This document shows, in pieces, positions 17,347 to 28,000 of a stretch of DNA of 64,000 nt. Numbering within the stretch: the stretch's first letter is position 1; each line of letters opens with the position of its first letter. The DNA is from Paenibacillus pinistramenti (GTDB taxonomy: Bacteria > Bacillota > Bacilli > Paenibacillales > Paenibacillaceae): contig NZ_VAWG01000008.1 of assembly GCF_005869875.1 (NCBI RefSeq), forward strand, positions 1-64,000, in the 5' to 3' direction. Below the pieces are notes generated by a model. That model saw only the letters and a program-made list of their open reading frames with translations. It did not search any database and had not been told where the DNA came from. The position numbers and the translations under genes are program-made.

Positions 17347-18889
17347 AGTGTTTATTGTCGATGATGAGCCGTTCATTATCGAAGGCTTGTACGATATTCT
17401 GGACTGGCCCTCCTTCGGGCTGGAAATTGTAGGGCAGGCCGGGAACGGCCAGCGTGCGCTGGAGGCGCTGAGAGCCCGGCCGGCCGACGTGCTGATTACC
17501 GACATCTCGATGCCGGTGATGGACGGGCTGAGCCTGATCCGGGAGGCGCGGAAGCTGCACCCGGAGCTCAAGGTCATTATCCTCAGCGGCTTTAACGAGT
17601 TCGATTATCTGAAGGAAGGCATGAAGCTGGGCATTGAAAATTACCTGCTCAAGCCGATTAACATCGAGGAGCTGGAATCGACGCTGCGCAATGCGGTGGA
17701 GAAGCTGGACAGCGCGAAATCGGAGGAGCTGTACGACGCGTTCGATGTGCAGATCATCAAGGACAACACATTGTACCGCTGGCTGACCGGCCAGATTGCG
17801 GCCGCCGAATTCGAGGAGAGAGCGGACCTGCTCGGTTTGTTTCTGAACCGTCCTTATGTAGCAGCGGCGGTGTTCCGTCCCGTGGAGAACGGGCCTGACG
17901 GATTCGAGTGGCTGCGCACAAGGCTGGAGACAGAGCCGAATCTGACCTTATTCCGGGATGTGGACGGAGATCTGGTGCTGCTTGCGTCCATGGACGAGTG
18001 GGCGGAAGGAAAGCGCAGCTTCATCGCGCTGCTTGAACAGCTGTCCCATGAGCTGTCCAGCCGTCATAGCGCCGTTCAGATCGGGATAGGCAGCGTAGGC
18101 CACTGGCCGGAGGAGGCGGCGCCGAGCTACCGTGAGGCGAAGCAGGCTTTGGAGTATTTTCTGGTGTATCCGGGCAGGACGGTCATGGATTACACGGAGC
18201 TTGGAACAGAGCTAAGCACGGAGAATGGCATGGAGAGCGGCGGAGCGGCCGGAGGACAGCCTTTCTCCCTGCAGTGGCCGGATTATGCGAAGCTGTTCCT
18301 GACGCGTGACGCGGAAGGGCTGGCCTGCAGGATCGGGCAGGATTTCGAGCAGATGCGGCAAAGCGGCGGAATCGGCCCCAAGGATCTGCTGAACCGGGCG
18401 CTGGAGCTGGTTGTCCGGTTCAAAATGGAGCTGGAGGAGATCCGGCATACGGAAGAAGAGGGGATTTTCAAGAAGGGGCTGGACAACATCCGCAGCAGCC
18501 TGACCTTTGACGAGCTGACCGGGGCTCTGCAGCAGGTCGCAAGGGAGACGGTCAACGCCCTGCTGCAGGACAGCAAGAATCCGGTCGTCAGCCAGGTGCT
18601 GGCATACATTCATGAGCATTATGCGGATGAGCTTTCGCTGAAGACGCTGGGGCTGCAGTACCATATTCATCCCGTCTATCTGGGACAGCTGTTCCATAAG
18701 GAGACAGGGGAATCTTTTGCCGAATATATCAATAAATACCGGATTGAGAAAGCGAAATACCAGCTGAAGCATACGAATTTGAAGGTGCAGGAAATCGCCA
18801 GAAACGTCGGGTACTGGGAGACCGGCTATTTTTATAAACAGTTCAGAAAGTATGTCGGCATCTCCCCAACCGATTTCAAGGCGTTATAA
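17339..18889 (+). CDS. Response regulator with AraC-type DNA-binding domain, YesN type
   Basis: This 516-residue regulator has a receiver domain (phospho-acceptor D55 in VLITDISMPVMDG; switch K in NYLLKPINIEEL), a long middle region, and a C-terminal AraC double helix-turn-helix. The latter begins VLAYIHEHYADELSLKTLG and ends ARNVGYWETGYFYKQFRKYVGISPTDF. ATG 17339 is preferred over a longer frame from 17285, since GGAGGAGG precedes it and the receiver starts MYKVFIVDDEP. It is translationally coupled to the kinase and is probably the activator of the mannoside importer operon. Confidence 0.95.
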   Translation: MYKVFIVDDEPFIIEGLYDILDWPSFGLEIVGQAGNGQRALEALRARPADVLITDISMPVMDGLSLIREARKLHPELKVIILSGFNEFDYLKEGMKLGIENYLLKPINIEELESTLRNAVEKLDSAKSEELYDAFDVQIIKDNTLYRWLTGQIAAAEFEERADLLGLFLNRPYVAAAVFRPVENGPDGFEWLRTRLETEPNLTLFRDVDGDLVLLASMDEWAEGKRSFIALLEQLSHELSSRHSAVQIGIGSVGHWPEEAAPSYREAKQALEYFLVYPGRTVMDYTELGTELSTENGMESGGAAGGQPFSLQWPDYAKLFLTRDAEGLACRIGQDFEQMRQSGGIGPKDLLNRALELVVRFKMELEEIRHTEEEGIFKKGLDNIRSSLTFDELTGALQQVARETVNALLQDSKNPVVSQVLAYIHEHYADELSLKTLGLQYHIHPVYLGQLFHKETGESFAEYINKYRIEKAKYQLKHTNLKVQEIARNVGYWETGYFYKQFRKYVGISPTDFKAL

Positions 18890-18935
18890 GCCGTTCATAC
18901 CTATCCCTGATGAGAGAGCAAGGCTAAGCAGCCGG

Positions 18936-18958
18936 GCCCCCTCACGGGGGTTTCTTAT
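18936..18958 (+). terminator. Probable weak terminator after the response regulator
   Basis: CCCCC-TCAC-GGGGG is followed by TTTCTTATTTC. The stem is short, so some read-through is possible. Confidence 0.55.
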
Positions 18959-19006
18959 TTCTGCCCATGTCAGACATGAAGCTGACAGCACAAGTAAGCG
19001 TTTTAA

Positions 19007-19020
19007 TGGAAACGGTACCA
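19007..19020 (+). promoter_or_regulatory. Candidate catabolite-responsive element (cre)
   Basis: TGGAAACGGTACCA matches the CcpA site consensus at 12 of 14 positions and lies about 150 bases before the solute-binding protein gene. CcpA control is inferred. The rest of the 18890-19171 gap holds a terminator and AT-rich promoter-like DNA. Confidence 0.45.
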
Positions 19021-19171
19021 AATTTATGAACCGGCCATTCTTTTCTTTAATTTGTACCTCAATTTATTAAGTTTATCTTCTTTTTGAGAATGCTTTCATC
19101 CGGTAAGGTTAAAGTAGTTCGATTGGTTAACAAGTCACTCTGGTCACCATTTCAAAGGGGAGGATTTACCA

Positions 19172-20662
19172 ATGAGAAAGAGTAAAAAGAGACTTTCCGT
19201 CGCGCTGGCTATGCTTACCGCATTGACCTTTGTGCTGAGCGCATGCGGCGGCAGCAATGCAAACAGCAATTCCGCAGCAGGATCTTCGAACGGCAGCTCT
19301 GACAAGCCTGTGAACCTGATCTGGTACACGATCGGCACGCCGCAGAAGGATGTCGACAAGGTCATGGCGGAAGTCAGCAAATATACACAGGAGAAGATCG
19401 GCGTCACTGTCACAATGAAGATGATCGACTGGGGCGATTATACACAGAAAATGCAGGTTAACGTCGCTTCCGGTGAACCGATGGACATCATGTTCACTTC
19501 GGCCGGCGGCTTCGACTATGTAACTAACGCAAGAAAAGGCGCGTTCCTGCAGCTTGACGATCTGCTCAATCAATACGGTCAAGATCTGAAGAACGCGATC
19601 GATCCTGCTTTCCTTGAAGGTTCCAAGGTAGACGGCCACAATTATGGGATCCCGGCTAACAAAGAGCTTCCGCAGCAGGAAGTATGGCGCTTCAACAAGA
19701 ACCTGGTAGACAAATACAACCTGGACACCACCAATGTCCGTTCCCTGGAGAGCATTGAGCCTCTTCTGAAGACCATCAAGGAAAATGAACCTAACGTAAC
19801 GCCGTTCGCCATGGACAAGAACTATGTCCCTTACGTGCCTTACGATTACATCATTCAGAACCTGCCGATGGCCGTTAAACTCGACACAACGGATTACAAG
19901 ATCGTAGACATTCTGGAAACACCGGAAATGCAAGCGGCTCTGACTACCATGCACAAGTATTATCAAGCCGGCTATGTGGCTCCTGAAGCAGCAACAACAG
20001 GCTCCACCAGCGATTTGATGACTTCCGGCAACTGGTTCATGGACCGTGCGCAGACCCAGCCGCTGGCTGACAACCTCTGGTCCGCAAGCTATGGATACCC
20101 TGTCGTATCCACACCTGCAAGTGACGCCATCATTACGAACACTTCGGTGCAAGGCTCGATCATGGCGATCTCCGCGAACTCCGAGCATCCGGAGAAAGCA
20201 ATGCAGTTCCTGAACCTGCTGAACACCGATCCGGTGCTGCGCAACATGGTTGACTCCGGTATCGAAGGCACGCACTACAAGAAGATCGACGATACTCACA
20301 TCGAGAACCTGGCAGAATCCAAGAACTATGATATGCCTTCTTACTCGCTTGGCAACAACATGCTGCTGTACCTGAACCCTAACGATCCGGACGACAAATG
20401 GGATCAGTTCAAGAAGTTCAACGCAGAAGGCAAAGATTCTCCAATTCTGAGCTTCAACTTTGACAGCACGAAGGTAGCGACTGAAATGGCAGCTGTGCAG
20501 AACGTGAAGGAGCAGTTCTGGGCATCTCTGATGACCGGTACTGTTGATCCTGAAGAATACCTGCCTAAAGCAATTCAGAAGTTTAAAGAAGCAGGCTTGG
20601 ATAAAATTATCGCTGAAGCGCAAACCCAGCTTGATGCCTGGAGAGCTTCGAACAGCAAATAA
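19172..20662 (+). CDS. Sugar ABC transporter substrate-binding lipoprotein (LplA-like)
   Basis: This lipoprotein captures an oligosaccharide for the ABC importer encoded next. The signal peptide ends VLSACGGS, with the lipid-modified cysteine near residue 25. The mature domain starts KPVNLIWYTIGTPQKDVDKVMAEVSKYTQEKIGV, typical of the LplA/YtcQ type. The 496-residue length fits that type rather than MalE. AAGGGGAGGA lies upstream of the ATG. A hairpin terminator separates it from the permeases, which would give more binding protein than membrane subunits. No ATPase gene is in the cluster; a shared MsmX-type ATPase elsewhere is expected. The substrate is inferred to be a mannoside from the downstream enzymes. 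Confidence 0.94.
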   Translation: MRKSKKRLSVALAMLTALTFVLSACGGSNANSNSAAGSSNGSSDKPVNLIWYTIGTPQKDVDKVMAEVSKYTQEKIGVTVTMKMIDWGDYTQKMQVNVASGEPMDIMFTSAGGFDYVTNARKGAFLQLDDLLNQYGQDLKNAIDPAFLEGSKVDGHNYGIPANKELPQQEVWRFNKNLVDKYNLDTTNVRSLESIEPLLKTIKENEPNVTPFAMDKNYVPYVPYDYIIQNLPMAVKLDTTDYKIVDILETPEMQAALTTMHKYYQAGYVAPEAATTGSTSDLMTSGNWFMDRAQTQPLADNLWSASYGYPVVSTPASDAIITNTSVQGSIMAISANSEHPEKAMQFLNLLNTDPVLRNMVDSGIEGTHYKKIDDTHIENLAESKNYDMPSYSLGNNMLLYLNPNDPDDKWDQFKKFNAEGKDSPILSFNFDSTKVATEMAAVQNVKEQFWASLMTGTVDPEEYLPKAIQKFKEAGLDKIIAEAQTQLDAWRASNSK

Positions 20663-20694
20663 GCAAATTTGTTTTGAAAAATCAGCAATGTCGG

Positions 20695-20735
20695 AAGGAT
20701 CGGGCGGGTGGTCATAGCGCCCGATCCTTTTTCAT
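20695..20735 (+). terminator. Intra-operon terminator/attenuator after the binding protein
   Basis: A 12-pair perfect stem (AAGGATCGGGCG at 20695-20706, CGCCCGATCCTT at 20718-20729) is followed by TTTTTC. It lies between the binding-protein and permease genes and probably lets only part of transcription continue. Confidence 0.9.
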
Positions 20736-20763
20736 TATTTACATCTTTCAGGAGGGAACGCTA

Positions 20764-21693
20764 ATGGCTAGCTTTTTCAAGAACATCCTTAAGAATAAAG
20801 TCATGCTGCTCATGGTGCTGCCGGGGGCGATCTGGTTCTTCTTCTTCTCCTACCTTCCGCTGGTGGGGACGATTGTCGCCTTCAAGCAGTACCGCTTTAA
20901 CCGCGAGGGCTTTTGGGCCAGTATCGTCAAGAGTGAATGGGTCGGCTGGCAGAACTTCAAGTTTCTGTTCAGCGGAACCGATGCCTGGGTGATTACCCGG
21001 AATACGCTGCTGTATAATATCGCATTTATCTTCATCGGGCTTGTCCTGTCTGTGGCGATGGCGATCCTGCTGTCGCAGCTGGTCGGCAAAACGATGGCTA
21101 AAATCTATCAGACCGGCATGTTCCTGCCCTACTTTCTGTCCTGGGTTATTGTCGGTTATTTCGCGTTCAGCTTCCTGAGCATGGACCGCGGGATGCTGAA
21201 TCAGATTCTGGGCTGGTTCGGCATGGAGAAGGTCCAGTGGTACTCCGATCCGAAATACTGGCCGTACATCCTGATCTTCGTCAGCCTGTGGAAATCGATC
21301 GGCTACAACAGCGTTGTTTATCTGGCTTCGATCCTGGGCATCGACAAGTCGCTGTATGAAGCGGCCATGATCGACGGCGCGAGCAAGTGGCAGCAGATCC
21401 GCAGTATTACGATTCCGATGCTGTCCCCGATCATTATCATCATGACACTGCTGGCGGTCGGCCGGATCTTCTACGCGGACTTCGGTTTGTTCTATCAGGT
21501 GCCGCGCGACTCCGGTACGCTGTATTCAGTTACGAACGTGATCGACACCTATGTCTACCGCGGCCTCAAAACAACCGGCGAAATCGGCATGAGCACGGCT
21601 GCAGGCTTGTATCAGTCCGTCGTTGGTTTTGTACTGGTTATCGTTTCGAACTACATCGTGCGCAGGCTCGACAAAGAAAGCGCCTTGTTCTAA
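20764..21693 (+). CDS. ABC transporter permease (LplB-like)
   Basis: This is the first inner-membrane permease of the carbohydrate importer (309 residues, about six helices). The EAA-loop motif EAAMIDGASKWQQIRSITIPML, which docks the ATPase, is intact. ATG 20764 behind GGAGGGAACG is preferred over a frame extended to 20674 through the attenuator. The N-terminal MLLMVLPGAIWFFFFSYLPLVGTIVAFKQY is typical of LplB permeases. It pairs with the next gene. Confidence 0.94.
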   Translation: MASFFKNILKNKVMLLMVLPGAIWFFFFSYLPLVGTIVAFKQYRFNREGFWASIVKSEWVGWQNFKFLFSGTDAWVITRNTLLYNIAFIFIGLVLSVAMAILLSQLVGKTMAKIYQTGMFLPYFLSWVIVGYFAFSFLSMDRGMLNQILGWFGMEKVQWYSDPKYWPYILIFVSLWKSIGYNSVVYLASILGIDKSLYEAAMIDGASKWQQIRSITIPMLSPIIIIMTLLAVGRIFYADFGLFYQVPRDSGTLYSVTNVIDTYVYRGLKTTGEIGMSTAAGLYQSVVGFVLVIVSNYIVRRLDKESALF

Positions 21694-21719
21694 TTCAACG
21701 CTGAAAGGAGCGCTACCTC

Positions 21720-22673
21720 ATGGCTGAAATGGCAACAAGCAACAACCCAAATGTTCAGGACGTTCCGCGCAGAAAGGCCCGTGACTTTCATAACGTCACA
21801 GCCGGATGGAATTTTGTGCTGCATCTGATTGCGGCGGTCTTCTCTTTTATCTGCGTGTTCCCGTTCTTATTCGTCGTTATTATTTCGTTTACGGATGAAA
21901 AAACACTGGCCACAGACGGCTACCGCATCTTCCCGGCCAAATGGAGCTTTGAAGCCTACCGCTTCGTCTTCCAGACCGGGGACGCGCTGCTGCGCTCCTA
22001 CGGGGTCACCATTCTGGTGACGGTTATGGGCACCATCATCAGCCTCGTGCTGATCTCCCTGTACGCCTACGCGATTTCGCGCAGCAGCTTCCGCTACCGG
22101 AGATTCTTCTCCGTCTTCGCTATCATTACGATGCTGTTTAACGGCGGGATGATCCCGACTTACATGGTCGTATCCCAGCTGCTCCATATGAAAGATACGA
22201 TTTGGGCCCTGGTTCTGCCGCTGGCTATGAACGCCTTCTACATCATGATTCTCAGAACGTTCTACAGCACAAGCGTGCCTGAAGCGATTATCGAATCCGC
22301 CCGGATTGACGGCGCGGGGGATTTCTACATTTTTCTGCGTATCGTGCTTCCTTTGTCGCTGCCGGGTCTGGCCACCATCGGCCTGTTCAGCACGCTGGGC
22401 TATTGGAACGACTGGTTCAACGCCCTGCTGTACATTGACAATCCGAACCTTGTCCCGCTGCAGTCGATGCTGATGCGGATCGAGAACAGCATCCAGTTCC
22501 TGCAGCAGAACTCGCAGAACAGCTCGCTCAGCATGCAGGCCTTGTCCTCCATCCCGCAGGATACGTCCCGCATGGCGATGGTGGTACTGGCTACGCTGCC
22601 GATTATTTTTGCTTATCCGTTCTTCCAGCGTTATTTCGTGCAGGGCTTGACCGTAGGGGCTGTGAAGGAATAA
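21720..22673 (+). CDS. ABC transporter permease (LplC-like)
   Basis: This is the second permease of the importer (317 residues). It has six helices and the EAA loop ESARIDGAGDFYIFLRIVLPLSLPGLATI. The C-terminal PFFQRYFVQGLTVGAVKE is diagnostic of the LplC/YtcP type. ATG 21720 follows GAAAGGAGCG. It lies 26 bases after the first permease and 44 bases before the GH3 gene, so import and hydrolysis are probably one operon. Confidence 0.94.
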   Translation: MAEMATSNNPNVQDVPRRKARDFHNVTAGWNFVLHLIAAVFSFICVFPFLFVVIISFTDEKTLATDGYRIFPAKWSFEAYRFVFQTGDALLRSYGVTILVTVMGTIISLVLISLYAYAISRSSFRYRRFFSVFAIITMLFNGGMIPTYMVVSQLLHMKDTIWALVLPLAMNAFYIMILRTFYSTSVPEAIIESARIDGAGDFYIFLRIVLPLSLPGLATIGLFSTLGYWNDWFNALLYIDNPNLVPLQSMLMRIENSIQFLQQNSQNSSLSMQALSSIPQDTSRMAMVVLATLPIIFAYPFFQRYFVQGLTVGAVKE

Positions 22674-22717
22674 CATATTGCCAAACTTTGGGATGAGGAA
22701 GGGAGAGGGAGAAACGC

Positions 22718-25030
22718 ATGGAGATCTATAAAGATGCAGCCAGACCCGCAGAGGAGCGGGCAAGGCATCTGCTGAGCCTGATGACGGTGGAGGAGAAGGC
22801 CGGACAGCTTGTCCAGCCGTTCGGCTGGCAGACCTACGAGAACCGCGGGGGTACCATTACGCTTACGGAGGCCTTTAAGGAACAGGTCCGGAAGGGGGGC
22901 GCCGGCTCCCTGTACGGCGTGCTGCGCGCCGACCCGTGGACCGGGGTCACGCTGGAGAACGGCTTGTCACCGGCGGAAGGCGCGGAAGCTGTCAATCAGA
23001 TCCAGCGCTATGCGGTCGAGCATTCCCGCCTCGGCATCCCGATCCTGATCGGCGAAGAATGCTCGCACGGGCATATGGCGATCGGCGGCACGGTCTTCCC
23101 GGTTCCGCTGCTGCTCGGCAGCACGTGGAACGTCGACTTGTACCGCGAGATGTGCCGCGCCGTAGCGGCGGAGACCCGCGCCCAGGGCGGCGCGGCCACC
23201 TATTCGCCGGTGCTCGACGTCGTGCGCGATCCCCGATGGGGGCGCACGGAGGAGTGCTTCGCCGAGGACCCTTACCTCATCGGCGAATTTGCGGCGGCAG
23301 CCGTTGAAGGGCTGCAGGGCGACAGCCTGGCGGACGGCAGCAGCGTGGCTGCCACGCTCAAGCATTTTGCCGGCTACGGCAGCTCGGAGGGCGGCCGCAA
23401 CGCCGGCCCGGTCCATATGGGCTGGCGCGAGCTGCTTGAGGTCGATCTCTATCCGTTCAAGAAGGCGGTGGAGGCCGGAGCGGCGTCCATTATGCCGGCT
23501 TACAACGAGATTGACGGCGTCCCTTGTACGGTAAATACTGATCTGCTGGACGGCGTGCTCCGCCAGCAGTGGGGCTTTGACGGAATGGTCATCACCGACT
23601 GCGGCGCCATTGAGATGCTGGCTTCCGGTCATGACGTGGCCGAAGACGGAATGGATGCCTCCATCCAGGCCATTGAAGCAGGCATCGACATGGAGATGTC
23701 CGGCGCCATGTTCGGCACGTATCTGCTGCAGGCGGCGCGCGAAGGCAGGCTTGCGGAGGAGGTGCTGGACCGCGCGGTGCTCCGCGTATTGACCCTGAAA
23801 TTCAAGCTGGGCCTGTTTGAGAATCCTTATTCCGATCCCGAGCATGCGGCTGAGATCATCGGCCGTCCGGAGCATGTACAGCTGGCCCGGAAGCTGGCGG
23901 AGGAAGGCATCATTCTGCTGAAAAATGATAACGGAACGCTGCCGCTGACTGCGGGCAGCGGGACAATTGCGGTGATCGGCCCGAACGCCGACCACGGCTA
24001 TAACCAGCTCGGCGATTACACGTCCCCGCAGCCGCCGGAAAAAGTTTCGACGGTACTAAGAGGAATTAAAGCCCGGCTGGAGAATGAGTATGGTGAAAAT
24101 CGACACGTGTTATATGCCCCGGGGTGCCGGATTAAGGGCGATTCCCGGGAGGGCTTTGAGACCGCGCTGGCAGCCGCTGAACAGGCGGATACGGTCGTGA
24201 TGGTGATGGGCGGCTCAAGCGCCCGCGACTTTGGCGAAGGTACGATCGACCTGAAGACCGGAGCTTCGAAAGTGAGCGACAGCTCCTGGAACGACATGGA
24301 GTGCGGCGAGGGCATCGACCGGATGACGCTGGAGCTTGCCGGCGTGCAGCTGGAGCTGATGCAGGAGATCCGCAGGCTGGGCAGGAAGCTGATCGTCGTC
24401 TACATCAACGGCCGTCCGATTGCCGAGCCTTGGGTGGATGAACAGGCCGACGCGATTCTGGAGGCCTGGTATCCGGGACAGGAAGGCGGACATGCGGTTG
24501 CCGGCATTTTGTTCGGCGACGTGAACCCGTCCGGCCGTTTAACGATCTCCGTACCGAAGCATGTGGGCCAGCTGCCGGTTTACTATAACGGCAAACGCTC
24601 GCGCGGCAAGCGGTATCTGGAGGACGACTCCAAGCCGCGGTATCCGTTCGGATACGGGCTTAGCTATACCACTTACAGCTATGGGAATTTAAGCATCAGC
24701 AGGACGTCCATGACGGCAGCGGACACGGCTGTTGTATCGGTGGACGTCACGAACACCGGCTCTGCCGCCGGCTCGGAAGTTGTGCAGCTGTATGTATCCG
24801 ATGCGGTAAGCGCGGTCAGCCGCCCGCTGAAGGAGCTGAAGGGCTTCGTCAAAGTGTTCCTGGAGCCGGGCGAAACGAGAACGGTGAGCTTTGAGATTGG
24901 CGCGGAGCAGCTGCAGTACATCGGCCGCGATTTGAAGCCGGTTGTAGAACCGGGGTTGTTCCGTATTCATATCGGACAAAATGTAAACGACACGGCAAGC
25001 TGCGAATTAACCGTTCGGGAGGCAGAGTAA
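22718..25030 (+). CDS. Glycoside hydrolase family 3 enzyme (beta-glycosidase)
   Basis: This cytoplasmic GH3 enzyme (770 residues, no signal peptide) should release terminal beta-linked sugars with retention. The domain order is a GH3 barrel (about 15-360) with nucleophile D294 in GFDGMVITDCGAIEML, the alpha/beta sandwich domain (about 400-620) and a C-terminal fibronectin III-like domain. The KHFAGYGSSEGGRNAG region is the substrate-binding KH motif. Specificity (glucose, xylose, mannose or N-acetylglucosamine) cannot be set from sequence; GlcNAcase-type KH(F/I)PGHG is absent. Its stop overlaps the next start by one base (TAATG), a sign of tight coupling with the alpha-mannosidase. Confidence 0.93.
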   Translation: MEIYKDAARPAEERARHLLSLMTVEEKAGQLVQPFGWQTYENRGGTITLTEAFKEQVRKGGAGSLYGVLRADPWTGVTLENGLSPAEGAEAVNQIQRYAVEHSRLGIPILIGEECSHGHMAIGGTVFPVPLLLGSTWNVDLYREMCRAVAAETRAQGGAATYSPVLDVVRDPRWGRTEECFAEDPYLIGEFAAAAVEGLQGDSLADGSSVAATLKHFAGYGSSEGGRNAGPVHMGWRELLEVDLYPFKKAVEAGAASIMPAYNEIDGVPCTVNTDLLDGVLRQQWGFDGMVITDCGAIEMLASGHDVAEDGMDASIQAIEAGIDMEMSGAMFGTYLLQAAREGRLAEEVLDRAVLRVLTLKFKLGLFENPYSDPEHAAEIIGRPEHVQLARKLAEEGIILLKNDNGTLPLTAGSGTIAVIGPNADHGYNQLGDYTSPQPPEKVSTVLRGIKARLENEYGENRHVLYAPGCRIKGDSREGFETALAAAEQADTVVMVMGGSSARDFGEGTIDLKTGASKVSDSSWNDMECGEGIDRMTLELAGVQLELMQEIRRLGRKLIVVYINGRPIAEPWVDEQADAILEAWYPGQEGGHAVAGILFGDVNPSGRLTISVPKHVGQLPVYYNGKRSRGKRYLEDDSKPRYPFGYGLSYTTYSYGNLSISRTSMTAADTAVVSVDVTNTGSAAGSEVVQLYVSDAVSAVSRPLKELKGFVKVFLEPGETRTVSFEIGAEQLQYIGRDLKPVVEPGLFRIHIGQNVNDTASCELTVREAE

Positions 25031-28000
25031 TGGAACGCATCAGACGTTTTATCCGCGAGCTGGAGGACCACCAGTGGCTGGAGCAGATCGAGCTCCGCAG
25101 CTGGGAGATTACGCGGGGGTATTATAAGCTGCCGGGGGAATACGAGAGCTTTGTTCCTTATCCGGAAGGGGAGGGACTGAGCTCTTTCCCCAGCAAGCAG
25201 GGTACAACTTACTTCTTCAGAACCAAGCTTCAGATACCGGCCGAATGGCTGGAGGCACCGTATGGACTGGTGTTTGCTTCCGGCGGTGAAGGGCTGCTCC
25301 GCGTAAACGGAGCCTCCTTCCAGGGACTGGACCGCAATCATACTTACGTTACGCTTGACCCGTCTGTCGTAGGAGAAGCGCCGGAGCTGGAGATCGAGCT
25401 GTTCGATCCCGTTCCGGAGCCGGTGGACCCGCTGAACCGCCAGGCGGTCATTAACCCGCCGATCACTTCCATCAGCAGCCTGCTCGTGCGGCCTAATCAC
25501 GCTGTGCGAAGCCTGATGTACACGGCGACGGTCGTCCGTGACACCCTTGTCCTGCTGCCTGCGGGAGATTTCCGGGCGGTGCGGCTCAAGGAAGCTTTGT
25601 ACCGGGCGATGGACCGGTTTGTGAATTTGGATGAAACAGCTGTCCGCGAAGGCGCGGCTGCTGCTGAAATAGAGGAGAAGCTGAAGCAGGAGGTCCGCGA
25701 GGCTGGCGGCAATGCGGAGGGCCTGGAGCACATGGTCGGCCAGTCGCATATTGACATTGCCTGGCTGTGGCCGGTGCGGGAAACGGTCCGCAAAACAAGC
25801 CGCACCTTCTCCACCGTAGACCGGCTGATGGACGAATACCCGGAATACCGGTATACGCAGAGCCAGCCGCTGCTGTTTGCTTTCCTGAAGGAGAACGATC
25901 CCGAGCTGTTTGAACGGGTGAAGAAGCGGATCGCCGAAGGGCGCTGGGAGCTCGTCGGCGGCATGTGGGTCGAACCGGACCTCAACCTGCCGAGCGGCGA
26001 ATCGCTGATCCGTCAGATGCTGCACGGCCAGCGGTTCTACCAGCAGGAGTTCGGCAAGACTTCTAATATCGAATGGCTGCCGGATACGTTCGGCTACTGC
26101 GCTTCCCTGCCGCAGATTCTGAAGCACGGGAAGATTGATTACTTCATGACGACCAAGCTCGGCTGGAACGACACGAATGTGTTCCCTTATGACCTGTTCC
26201 ACTGGGTCGGGATTGACGGCACTCCGATGTTGTCCTACCTCAACCATGGCGTGAACGAGCATACAACACCGAAGGATATTCATGATCATTGGCAGTCCTT
26301 CCGCGAGAAAGCCGTTCATAACGAACAGATGCTGCTGTACGGACATGGCGACGGAGGCGGCGGGGTGACCCGCGAAATGCTCGAATATCTGGACCGCTCG
26401 GACCTGATGGTCGGCCAGCCGGCGAGCCGGTACAGCACGGCGCAGCAGTTCTTTGCGGGAATCAGCGCAGCGGAGCCCGAGCTGCCAGCCTGGCGCGGCG
26501 ATCTGTATCTGGAGCTGCACCGCGGCACCTATACGACCCATGCCCGCAACAAGCGCAGCAACCGCAAAGCGGAGGTGCTGTACCGCGAAGCGGAGCTGTG
26601 GAACGAGCTGGCCCGCCCGGCGCAGGATCAGGCAGGACGCGAAGCCGCCTTGGCGGCCCTGCATGAAGGCTGGAAGCTGATTCTGCTGAACCAGTTCCAT
26701 GACATTATCCCGGGGTCGGCGATCACGGAAGCGTACCAGACCTCGGAGAAAGAATATGTTCAAGTATTTGAAAAAGGCCGTGCCGGACTTGCAGCCGGCC
26801 TCCAGGCCATCGCCGCCGGCATCGACACCTCCGCACAGGCGGAAGGAACGCCTTACGCCGTGTTCAACAGCCTCGGCTGGAGCCGCAGCGCAGTGGTGCA
26901 GCTGGATCTGGCCGGCGTGGCTGACGAGGCGGGCGCGGAATCGGCCTATGCCGCCTTTGATGAAGCCGGCGTGCAGCTGAAGACCGACCGTGCCGAAGGC
27001 GGCCTGACGGTATTTGTGCCGGACGTTCCGGCATTCGGCTACAAGACCATCTGGGTGAAGCCGGAATCGGCATCTGCATCTGCTGCGGCAGCGGCAGGCA
27101 GTTCGCAAGCTCAGCCTGCCGGAAGCGGAAGCAGCGGCGGCGGCCCCGTATCCCCGGATTCAGCGGAATCAGCGGAATCAGCGGAATCAGCGGAATCAGC
27201 GGAATCAGCCGGATTCAGCGATACCTGGGAGACGCCGTTCTACCTCGTCCGCTTTAACGAACGCGGCGAGATCACCAGCCTGTTCGACAAACAGGCCGGA
27301 CGCGAAATCGTGAAGCCGGGCGAAGCGGCGAACCGCTTCCACTTCTTCCACGACCGTCCAACGCTGTGGGACGCGTGGGACATTGACACCCGCTACGAGA
27401 AGCAGCGGGCCGGCGAAGCCGGGCTGCTGGAGAAGCGGGTGGTGCTGGCGGGGCAGACGCAGGACGTGCTCCGCTTCCGGTGGTCCATCGGCCAGTCGGA
27501 GATTACGCAGGACGTGATCTTTTACCGGGATAACCGCCGGATTGACTTCAAGACGCATGTCCGCTGGAATGAAGCCCACAAGCTGCTGAAGGTCGGCTTC
27601 CCAGTGGATGTCGTCACTGAAAAAGCCACTTATGAAATTCCGTTCGGCTCGCTCGAACGCGCCACGCACCGCAACACCAGCTGGGAGCAGGCGCAGTACG
27701 AGGTCTGCGGCCACCGCTTTGTGGACGTGTCCGAGCATGGCTACGGCGTCAGCCTGCTGAACGACTGCAAATACGGCTATGACGTACAGGGCAGCACGAT
27801 CCGCCTGTCCCTGCTGCGCGCGCCGAAATGGCCAGACGTCCAGGCCGATCTTGGCGAGCATGACTTCACCTATTCGCTGCTTCCGCACGAAGGGGACTGG
27901 CGCAGCAGCCATATTGTCCGCCATGCTGCGGAGCTGAATACGGACGTGCCGGTTCTGGCGCTGGCGGCGGGCCGGAAGGGAGAACGCCCTTCCGCCGGAG

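Noticed and set aside
18852-19070. A 72-codon frame overlapping the end of the response regulator gene
   Set aside because: It overlaps the AraC domain in another frame and then spans a terminator; there is no ribosome site.
20674-20763. An N-terminal extension of the first Lpl-type permease
   Set aside because: The extension is the attenuator hairpin read as codons. A good ribosome site precedes ATG 20764.
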